14,061 nt of DNA, taken from GCA-003244245 sp039924425. Lineage in GTDB: Bacteria > Actinomycetota > Actinomycetes > Mycobacteriales > Pseudonocardiaceae. Shown here piece after piece: positions 1-5,421 of this stretch; positions within the stretch are counted from its first letter, which is position 1; every line of letters begins with the position of its first letter. The notes under the pieces were generated by a model. It did not search any database, had not been told where the DNA came from, and was given only the letters and a program-made list of their open reading frames with translations. Where the stretch lies: contig JBDTAX010000020.1 in NCBI GenBank assembly GCA_039924425.1, positions 1 to 14,061 of the forward strand, given 5' to 3'. The translations under genes were made by a program, and so were the position numbers.

Positions 1-1
1 G

Positions 2-460
2 GTGGTGTTCAGCCCGGATGGGCGCACCTTGGCTGACAGCGGCGAGACGATCGTGCGGTTGTGGAATGTGACCGACCCAGCCCACCCCACCCGGCTGGGT
101 CAGCCCCTGACCGGCCACACCAACGCCGTCGAGACAGTGGCGTTCAGCCCTGATGGGCGGACTCTGGCTACCGGTAGTCTCGATGAGACGGTGCGGTTGT
201 GGAATGTGGCCGACCCAGCCCACCCCAGCCCGTTGGGACAACCCTTGACCGGCCACACCAGCTTCGTCAATGGGGTAGTGTTTAGTCCTGATGGCCGCAC
301 CCTAGCCAGCGGCGGCGACGATGGCACTGTGCGGCTGTGGGAGATAAACGTCGACCAAGCAATTCAGCGGATCTGTGCCACCACCAGGAACGCCATCACT
401 CACGAGAAGTGGGACCAATACGTTTCGAAGGACCTGCCTTATCACCCGCCCTGCACATGA
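2..460 (+). CDS. WD40-repeat protein, C-terminal part (5' end outside window)
   Basis: Three WD40 blades are visible, each with the FSPDGRTLA strand and the VRLW end, and spaced about 46-50 residues apart. Between them are near-identical linkers of the form DPAHPxxLGQPLTGHT. The frame is open to the first base, so the apparent GTG start is internal and the true start lies upstream. After the last blade the protein ends in a tail with RIC, EKWDQY and YHPPC. Tails of this kind are usual at the end of large actinobacterial WD40 proteins that carry an N-terminal NTPase, protease-like or HTH module; that module cannot be seen here. Beta-propellers mainly hold protein partners, so the likely role is scaffolding or sensing. 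The gene is convergent with the next one, with a 46-bp gap and no clear terminator hairpin. It is probably unrelated to the lanthipeptide genes. Confidence 0.9.
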   Translation: MVFSPDGRTLADSGETIVRLWNVTDPAHPTRLGQPLTGHTNAVETVAFSPDGRTLATGSLDETVRLWNVADPAHPSPLGQPLTGHTSFVNGVVFSPDGRTLASGGDDGTVRLWEINVDQAIQRICATTRNAITHEKWDQYVSKDLPYHPPCT

Positions 461-506
461 TATGCCAGCGATACCGCACGTCACCACAACAATTCTCTTG
501 TCAGCT

Positions 507-2045
507 TCATGTCAACCCGAGAGACGCAAATCGGTCGTCGAGGGTGCGGACGGCGAGGGTGCGCTGCCAGGGTTGCAGGTCGGCGCGGGCTTGCTCCAAT
601 CGGCCGACCAGCCGAGCGGAGCTGTGGGTCGCCGCGATGTCCCCGGCATCGCCGAGTAGACGCGCCGCTTCGTCGATCTCATTGCACCGCACATGCGCCT
701 GGCCGAGGTCGACGAGAGTCATCGCCACGTCCCGGGTGGATATCCGATCCATGACCTTGAGAGACTGCTGCGCATAGGAAATAGCGTGGTCAGTCTCACC
801 TAGCGTGAGGTGGCACCCGCCGCGAATCGAGATGTGTGCCATTTCGTTATACGTTGTATAGCTCGGGGCTTGGGGATCGGCCGCCGTGAGCAGGGTGTGG
901 GCGGTGTCGAGGGCAGCCAGGCAGGCGTCTCGCTGCCCGTCGGCGGCATACGCTCGCCCGGCCACGTCGGCGGTGTAGGCCCGTAACCGCAGGTCATTGG
1001 TACGATTGGCCCACTGCCCGGCCGCGACGGCGTGATCGATGCCGATGCGCGGCATGCCCCGCCAGGTCGCCAGGTGGCTCATCTCACACAGCACGAACCC
1101 ACCGAGCCCGGCGTTCTCGGCATCGTGGGCCAGCGCGCGGGCATCCTCGTAGTAGTATCCGGCGTGGTCGAACTGGTTCAGATCGAACGACAGCCAGCCG
1201 GCCAGACGCGAGGCTTCGCTCAGCGCCGAGAGCATCCGAGGCCGCAGCTCAGCCGGACAGCCGGGTCGTAGCGCACGAACCAGGTCACGCTGGGCAAGGA
1301 CAGTGTCCAGGACGGCTTGCGGGCCCAGTGCGTGATCCTGCCGCCGACAGTGCCACAGCACCGCCTCAATGTGCTCGATAGTCTGCGCGTCAACCCGGAT
1401 CAGCCCGGTGAGCGCTGAGACCACGCGCTGGTGCTCATCACCGTCGAGGGCCAAGGGCAGGGACGCGGTAGTCGCTGCCCAGCGCAGGGCACGAAGCATG
1501 TTGCGACGGTCCATGCTGTGCGCCCAACTGCGGAGGAACTGGACAAGCTGATGGTACGCCTGGTCACGGTCACGGGGCGTGCTCAGCACGTCACGATCAG
1601 ATGGCGCCACTGATCCGAGGTGCTTGGTAAGTGATGCGACAAAGTCATCTGACAACAGGAGACCGGTTGCTGTGTCCGGTGCGCCCGCCACGGTATCCAG
1701 GTGCCGGAAGTCAGGCAGGTCAGCGAGCAAGTCACTGACCGCGCACTGGTACAGCTCCGCCAGTTTGGCGAGATTGCCAAACGACTGGACGTGCCCAGTC
1801 CTGCTCGGCCACTGCTCCCAATACGAGAACGATTTGAAGGTCTTCAGCTCATCGGGCCAGCGCCGGTTCCACTCGTCGGCGGCCTGGCGCTGGCTCCAGC
1901 CATGGGCATAGCGCAGCGCCACTCGGGCATTGAAGCGGTATCGCCGCCGGAGCACCTCGGCCACGCCCACTCGCGACTTGCCCTCAGTCCGCAGTGAATG
2001 CACCAACTGCTCGCGTCGCTGCTTGTGACTGCGTGGCTCACCCAC
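507..2045 (-). CDS. Large HTH (XRE-like) regulator with TPR-like C-terminal region
   Basis: This 512-aa protein has a conserved N-terminal DNA-binding region at about residues 42-112. It reads as a helix-turn-helix (YAHGWSQRQAADEWNRRW) followed by the hallmark FSYWEQWP, a TGH turn and LAELYQCAVSDLLADLPDFR. This signature is typical of a large actinobacterial family of about 450-520-aa regulators related to NsdA-type proteins. Residues ~285-500 are Ala/Leu-rich helical repeats resembling tetratricopeptides (for example ARALAHDAENAGLGGFVLCEMSHLATW and the ISYAQQSL region), likely a ligand- or protein-sensing part. The start is GTG at 2045, chosen because GAGGAAG (complement of 2050-2056) sits 4 nt upstream. 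It could regulate the cluster, but it is separated from it by about 390 bp and may be independent. Confidence 0.88.
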   Translation of the reverse strand: MGEPRSHKQRREQLVHSLRTEGKSRVGVAEVLRRRYRFNARVALRYAHGWSQRQAADEWNRRWPDELKTFKSFSYWEQWPSRTGHVQSFGNLAKLAELYQCAVSDLLADLPDFRHLDTVAGAPDTATGLLLSDDFVASLTKHLGSVAPSDRDVLSTPRDRDQAYHQLVQFLRSWAHSMDRRNMLRALRWAATTASLPLALDGDEHQRVVSALTGLIRVDAQTIEHIEAVLWHCRRQDHALGPQAVLDTVLAQRDLVRALRPGCPAELRPRMLSALSEASRLAGWLSFDLNQFDHAGYYYEDARALAHDAENAGLGGFVLCEMSHLATWRGMPRIGIDHAVAAGQWANRTNDLRLRAYTADVAGRAYAADGQRDACLAALDTAHTLLTAADPQAPSYTTYNEMAHISIRGGCHLTLGETDHAISYAQQSLKVMDRISTRDVAMTLVDLGQAHVRCNEIDEAARLLGDAGDIAATHSSARLVGRLEQARADLQPWQRTLAVRTLDDRFASLGLT

Positions 2046-2438
2046 GGCGCTTCCTCGACATCGCGGCGCCTGCCTCCATTGCCGGCTTTCGAACGTGACA
2101 GCGGAACGCTACCGGCTGGGTACTCCCCCGCCAACTCGATACCGAAGCTCCCCAAGTGATCAGGATGCCGGTTACCAGAGATCGCGACCACGCAGGGTGA
2201 GCCGTCACCGGAAACGTGGGCACAGTTGTCGCCAGGCCCCAGGTCCGGGACGACGAGACACCCCGGCGCGCGGTTGGTGTCCTTGCCAGTGAGTCGCGCG
2301 CTCCTTCTTCCCGCGCGGACCACAACACTGGCGGGCACCCAACCCCCGAGCCGCGCGCTACTCAAGGAGAACTCGCCCCGGCCCTGGGCGCCGCCCACGC
2401 GGGGGCACGACAGGCCGGCGATCACCTCGACGGGTGAT
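2046..2438. other. Intergenic stretch without a supported gene
   Basis: About 390 bp between the start of the HTH regulator and the end of the methyltransferase reading frame, both on the minus strand. Open frames cross it on both strands, but none has family-like sequence, a convincing ribosome site or coding-like residue composition. It should carry the promoter of the HTH regulator. The decamer GYCGCGCGCT appears twice (around 2293 and 2350), which could be chance in such GC-rich DNA. A short hairpin at the left methyltransferase boundary is listed separately. Confidence 0.5.
2421..2438 (-). terminator. Weak hairpin just after the methyltransferase stop
   Basis: ATCACC and GGTGAT form a perfect 6-bp inverted repeat around a 6-nt loop, immediately downstream (minus strand) of the TAA at 2439-2441. 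There is no U-run, so it would be at most a weak or factor-assisted terminator. Its placement directly after the restored-frame stop is mild support for 2439 as the real gene end. Confidence 0.3.
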
Positions 2439-3424
2439 TTAGTTGGGTAAGTGCCAGGTCGGCGCGTCGCGTGGTTCGTCGAGCCAGATTGTCTGGCTTT
2501 CTCCGTTGGCGGTGAGTCCGTAGCGTTCGCGACCGGGTCTGCCCCAAGCTTGCCACTGCTGGTAAAGGTGTTCGACTTCGTTCCAGAGGGTGCGGGGGCC
2601 GAGCTCGGTGACGAGGAAGGCGCCGTTGCCGGTGTGGTCCAGGCGAGCGGTGGACCCGGCGTTATCGGAGATGGTGAGGTTCTCCCACTCCGGTCCGTGT
2701 TGGCCGGTGGAGACATCGGGGAAGGCGACGGTCAGCAGGAACCGCAGGTGATCGTCGTAGAAGGTTTGGCGTGGTCCCAGTTCAGTGGCTCGGGGGTCGC
2801 GCCGGGTGCCGGTGTGGTGGGCTTGTCCCGCTGCTTGGTGTCTCGCAGGGGCATGAAGAACCCGCCGGGCGCGAGGAACCGGCCGCTGGCGTGACCTGGG
2901 CCGGTGACGTCGAGTGCGATGAGGCCGGTGGCCAGGGGGGCGACGATGCGGGCGCCGGGCACGGTGTGGGCCAACCAGTCGACTGGTATGCGCCGGAGGG
3001 CGCAGGTTGCGAGGATGGCGTCATACGGGGCGTTGGGCGCGTACCCCTGCGCTCCGTTGCCGGTAACCACGGCCGGGGCGTAGCCGAGGTGGTCGAGGCG
3101 GGTGCGGGCGGCGTTGCTCAGGTCGGGGTCAATGTCGACGGTGGTGACCTTGCTCGAGCCGAGGCCTTCGCAGAGCAAGGCGGCGGTGTAGCCGGTGCCA
3201 GTACCGACGTGCAAGACGTTGTCACCCGCGTTAATCCTGAGGGCGGTGAGCATCGTGGCGAGCAGTCCGGGCATGGTGCCCGAGGAGGTCACGTCGGTCG
3301 TGGTGATCTGGGTGACCAGGGTCGTGTTCGAGTAGACCGCTTCCCACCAGGCTGCGTGGTCGTCGGGGTTGACGCTGTCGATGACAGTGCCTCCAGACCG
3401 CCCAGGGTGAATGCGCCGCCTCAT
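2439..3424 (-). CDS. PIMT-like SAM methyltransferase, frameshifted
   Basis: The first frame runs from ATG at 3424 to a stop at 2732 (230 aa) and contains the protein-isoaspartate-methyltransferase fold: TSSGTMPGLLATML, SAM motif I VLHVGTGTGYTAALL (residues ~70-84), the acidic post-motif TTVDIDPDL, and PYDAILATCAL. Its last ~45 residues are low-complexity and unlike the family. The -1 frame is open from about 2850 to a TAA at 2439 and encodes a good family C-terminus: DDHLRFLLTVAFPDV, LWNEVEHLYQQWQAWGRPGRERYGLT and IWLDEP. A one-base indel between about 2790 and 2850 explains both, giving ~328 residues when restored. Motif I has His where relatives usually have Glu. The N-terminus is short compared with the VPRHLF-type start of the other two methyltransferases here. 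The ATG overlaps the XRE gene's stop (ATGA), implying coupled translation. The fold call is firm; the substrate is unknown. Confidence 0.85.
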
Positions 3425-4269
3425 AGGCTCGCGAGGATTTTGGCGACCAGCTGGCGCGCGTCATGGCCATAGATGGCCTGGTCTTGCAGCTGGTTGAACA
3501 TCGCCACGTAGAGCGAGATCTCCTGCGGTCGGGTTACTTTGATCGCTGCGGTGGGGGTTTCTAAGGCGACGGCGTTGTTGTCAAAGATCCAGAATCCGAT
3601 GGTAGCGATGGCGTGCCGCTGAACATCGGCCGGGATGACGCCGAGGGATATGAACGGCAAGCGCATGAGCGACAGCAGGTGGGTGAGCTGGTCGGCGTGT
3701 TCGGCGGGTGTGCCGCGGAGGGTGTGGAGGGCTTGTTCGCCGAGGACAACAGCAATGCGTTTGGCTGGGCGCAGCGCGATGGCGGTGCGCTCGGCTTTCA
3801 TCGCCACAGTGGCGTCCGCGTCGTCGGGGGCGTCGAGGAACGCGTACCAGAAGGCAAGCATCCGCCGGATGTACGCCTCGGTCTGGAAGATGCCGGGCAG
3901 CACGATCGGCTCGTGGATGCGAAAGGTCGTGGTGCGCTGGTAGGTGGCGATTGAGTGCAGGTCTCCCAGCCGTTTCATGCCGGCCCGGGATTGCCGAGCC
4001 CACTCCAGGTAGGCGGTCTCGACCGACTGGGCGGTCGCGATCAGATCAGGGATCTGGTCTTCGGCGCCACAGGTGGCGCACCAGTCGCGGATGTTGCGCT
4101 CGGTGGGTGCCTGGGCGCCGTTCTCGATCCGGCTGACGCGGGTGAAGTGCTGGCCGGTGGCATCGGCGAGAGCCTGACCGGTCAGCTCCGCGGACTTGCG
4201 TAGCTGACGCAGCCGAGCGCCAAGTTCCCTGCGCGCTTGGGCGACGGAGCTACTCGGGTTGGTATTCAC
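3421..4269 (-). CDS. XRE-family regulator with DUF5753 domain
   Basis: A 282-aa protein. An N-terminal helix-turn-helix at ~residues 16-70 (ELGARLRQLRKSAELTGQAL, then FTRVSRIENGAQAPTERNI) is followed by a DUF5753 domain at ~95-275 with typical elements (IHEPIVLPGIFQTEAYIR, ERTAIALRPAKRIAVVLGEQAL, LPFISLGVIP, FNQLQDQAIYG). The frame is open further upstream, but that part reads as the shadow of the DUF6879 gene. GTG at 4269 gives the usual family length of about 280 aa and overlaps the previous gene's end by 20 nt, so translation is probably coupled; no strong Shine-Dalgarno sequence is seen. It is a good candidate to bind the paired 18-bp sites in the divergent region at 4994-5066 and to control its own operon and the lanthipeptide genes, but that is inference. 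Confidence 0.9.
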   Translation of the reverse strand: MNTNPSSSVAQARRELGARLRQLRKSAELTGQALADATGQHFTRVSRIENGAQAPTERNIRDWCATCGAEDQIPDLIATAQSVETAYLEWARQSRAGMKRLGDLHSIATYQRTTTFRIHEPIVLPGIFQTEAYIRRMLAFWYAFLDAPDDADATVAMKAERTAIALRPAKRIAVVLGEQALHTLRGTPAEHADQLTHLLSLMRLPFISLGVIPADVQRHAIATIGFWIFDNNAVALETPTAAIKVTRPQEISLYVAMFNQLQDQAIYGHDARQLVAKILASL

Positions 4270-4771
4270 CAAACGGCTTAGCGAGGTCCCAGATGGTCTC
4301 AAACACCTCCCGGCAGGTTCGCACCGTCCGCGGGTTCTCGGTGATCTGGAATGAGGCGTTGGTGCCGTTGCCGGCGTAGTGCAGGAACAGGACAAGCTCG
4401 TCGTCGAAGACGTAGAAATCTCCGCTGCCGGGCACAACGACAGTAGCCAGGTGGGGGCGGGGGAGATAGCGGATGTCCTCGCCCGCGTCGAGGAACATCG
4501 TGGCGTGGCTTCGCGTCCACCGCTGGTAGTCGCTCAGGGGCTCGGACACGACCCGGGCGCGGCGGCACGTTCGGCCGGCAGCGTTGTGGACGCGGAGCAT
4601 CTCCAGCCACCAGCCCAGCCACGCGAAATCGTCGGACTCGCCGCGACGCCATTGCGCCATGTGCGGCAGCTCGACCTCGGTGCCGTACGCGTCTCGGGTT
4701 TCCAGGTGCACGAACGACTTCTTGATGCCTCGACACAGGTCGTTGAGCTCGTCGTAGCTGGCCGAGCGCAT
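4250..4771 (-). CDS. DUF6879 family protein
   Basis: A 173-aa protein recognisable by its actinobacterial DUF6879 pattern: an N-terminal SFVHLETRDAYG segment, Trp-rich FAWLGWWLEML, then RRARVVSEPLSDYQRW, a DIRYLPR stretch and FYVFDDELVLFLHY, ending near an IWDLAKPF helix. The biochemical function is unknown; members commonly sit beside XRE/DUF5753 regulators, as here. The ATG at 4771 is chosen because it overlaps the stop of the upstream small gene in TGATG. The extra ~90 residues of the longer open frame upstream are Arg/Gly-rich shadow of that small gene. There is no signal peptide or membrane segment, so it is cytoplasmic. Confidence 0.88.
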   Translation of the reverse strand: MRSASYDELNDLCRGIKKSFVHLETRDAYGTEVELPHMAQWRRGESDDFAWLGWWLEMLRVHNAAGRTCRRARVVSEPLSDYQRWTRSHATMFLDAGEDIRYLPRPHLATVVVPGSGDFYVFDDELVLFLHYAGNGTNASFQITENPRTVRTCREVFETIWDLAKPFGEYQPE

Positions 4772-4974
4772 CACTGGTGCTGTTGGAAGAACGTGATCAG
4801 CCGATCCGGGATCTCCACGCATGTCTCGCCTTCCGGGATGTCCATCGCCGCCAGCGCGTCCGGGTCGGTGACCACCGAGCCCTGCACCACCCACGATCGG
4901 CGGTCGGTGCGGTAGAGCGTCGGCGAGCCGCTGGGCTCTGAACTGGGATCTTTGGCAACGAAGGTAAGTTCCAC
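4771..4974 (-). CDS. Small conserved protein, first gene of the DUF6879-XRE operon
   Basis: A 67-aa protein with the pattern FVAKDPSSEPSGSPTLYRTD, then SWVVQG, DPDALAAMDIPEGE and VEIPDRLI. I recognise this as a small actinobacterial protein usually found directly upstream of DUF6879 genes; no function is established to my knowledge. GTG at 4974 is chosen over the longer TTG start at 5004 because a perfect AGGAGG (complement of 4980-4985) lies 5 nt upstream of the GTG. It overlaps the next gene by one base (TGATG). Being first in the operon, it is transcribed from the promoter at 5019-5047. Confidence 0.85.
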   Translation of the reverse strand: MELTFVAKDPSSEPSGSPTLYRTDRRSWVVQGSVVTDPDALAAMDIPEGETCVEIPDRLITFFQQHQ

Positions 4975-4993
4975 GCCAGCCTCCTGGGTAGGA

Positions 4994-5011
4994 TTTTGCG
5001 GCAACTTGCGG
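4994..5011 (+). promoter_or_regulatory. Putative operator site 1
   Basis: TTTTGCGGCAACTTGCGG matches the reverse complement of site 2 at 15 of 18 positions. It contains two direct TTGCGG hexamers whose starts are 10 bp apart, one helical turn. It lies just past the expected transcription start of the minus-strand operon, a position suited to repression. XRE/DUF5753 binding is an inference from proximity. Confidence 0.5.
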
Positions 5012-5018
5012 TGACGTC

Positions 5019-5047
5019 ATCCTCGCGAACCGTGCGGCGTCGGTCAA
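5019..5047 (-). promoter_or_regulatory. Probable promoter of the minus-strand operon
   Basis: On the minus strand TTGACC (complement of 5042-5047) is separated by exactly 17 nt from GAGGAT (complement of 5019-5024). This is close to the actinobacterial vegetative pattern TTGACn-17-TAGGAT. Transcription would start near 5012, leaving a leader of about 38 nt before the GTG at 4974. The two putative operators lie one on each side. Confidence 0.5.
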
Positions 5048-5048
5048 T

Positions 5049-5066
5049 CTGCAAGTTTCCGCAAAG
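5049..5066 (-). promoter_or_regulatory. Putative operator site 2
   Basis: Read on the minus strand, CTTTGCGGAAACTTGCAG repeats site 1 with three mismatches, in the opposite orientation and with centres 55 bp apart. It sits just upstream of the -35 element of the minus-strand promoter and upstream of the lanthipeptide precursor, so one regulator could control both directions. Confidence 0.5.
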
Positions 5067-5067
5067 T

Positions 5068-5097
5068 CATAGAAGACGACCTCACGCCGCTTCTATG
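5068..5097. promoter_or_regulatory. Perfect 8-bp inverted repeat upstream of the precursor gene
   Basis: CATAGAAG and CTTCTATG are exact inverted copies separated by 14 nt, so the arm centres are 22 bp (about two helical turns) apart, as expected for a dimeric regulator. It lies 80-109 bp before the precursor ATG. It is unrelated in sequence to the two 18-bp sites, so it may bind a different protein. I could not place a convincing plus-strand promoter here. Confidence 0.45.
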
Positions 5098-5176
5098 TTG
5101 CGTTTCGGTGGGCGCCCTGCCCGCTGAAAGGGCCACCTGGCCACGATCTCTATCCGCAACGACAGGAGGTTCTGCC

Positions 5177-5326
5177 ATGACTGCCGAGCCGCTGGAGCGG
5201 CCCGTCGCCGCGAGCACCGTCGACCTCGACCTGGACGTCAAGATCGTCACCGCCGGCCCCGTGGTGGCAGCGCTGCTGAGCAGCACCGACAACGGATGCA
5301 ACACCGTGCGGGGCAGCGACTGCTGA
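5177..5326 (+). CDS. lanA: FxLD-family lanthipeptide precursor
   Basis: A 49-residue peptide with leader and core. The leader (about residues 1-34) carries VDLDLDVKIV, matching the FxLD-family motif with Val in place of Phe. The core is SSTDNGCNTVRGSDC: two Cys (41, 49) and five Ser/Thr (35, 36, 37, 43, 47) give the thioether options. A ring from Thr37 or Ser36 to Cys41 would enclose Asp38-Asn39-Gly40. Asp38 and Asp48 are candidate methyltransferase targets. The ATG has a strong AGGAGG at 5164-5169, 7 nt upstream. A 16-bp stem-loop follows before lanB, probably favouring precursor over enzyme expression. The leader cleavage site is not obvious and no protease is encoded here. The family assignment is firm because lanB, lanC and an FxLD-type methyltransferase follow; ring pattern and methylation site are inference. 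Confidence 0.92.
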   Translation: MTAEPLERPVAASTVDLDLDVKIVTAGPVVAALLSSTDNGCNTVRGSDC

Positions 5327-5334
5327 GGTGCCCG

Positions 5335-5376
5335 TGTGACCGTCTCCGGCGAGACCTCCTGCCGGAGACGGTCACA
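5335..5376 (+). terminator. Stem-loop attenuator between precursor and lanB
   Basis: TGTGACCGTCTCCGGC and GCCGGAGACGGTCACA form a perfect 16-bp stem with a 10-nt loop (GAGACCTCCT), starting 8 nt after the precursor stop. There is no U-tract beyond a short TTTCTT, so it may be a partial terminator or an RNA-stability element setting the precursor:enzyme ratio. The loop contains CCTCCT, complementary to the AGGAGG of the precursor gene. Confidence 0.75.
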
Positions 5377-5421
5377 GAGCTTTCTTGATGACAGTCGTTG
5401 TGACCGACGGGAGGCCTCAAG

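Noticed and set aside
100..345. Repeated DNA within the WD40 gene
   Set aside because: The repeats follow the blade period of the protein and are explained by the WD40 fold, not by a mobile or CRISPR-like element.
2046..2330. DUF397-like look of the segment DNCAHVSGDGSPCVVAISG in the intergenic region
   Set aside because: Only a loose resemblance, without the family's usual Trp-Arg-Lys-Ser-Ser start or the Val-Arg-Asp-Ser core, and no start codon with a ribosome site; not enough to call a gene.
1844..2716. 290-aa open frame on the minus strand
   Set aside because: It is the out-of-frame continuation of the methyltransferase's first frame, running through intergenic DNA into the HTH gene; composition is Ser/Pro/Arg-rich without any conserved pattern.
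2790..2850. Programmed -1 frameshift in the divergent methyltransferase
   Set aside because: No X-XXY-YYZ slippery heptamer is seen in the window where both frames are open.
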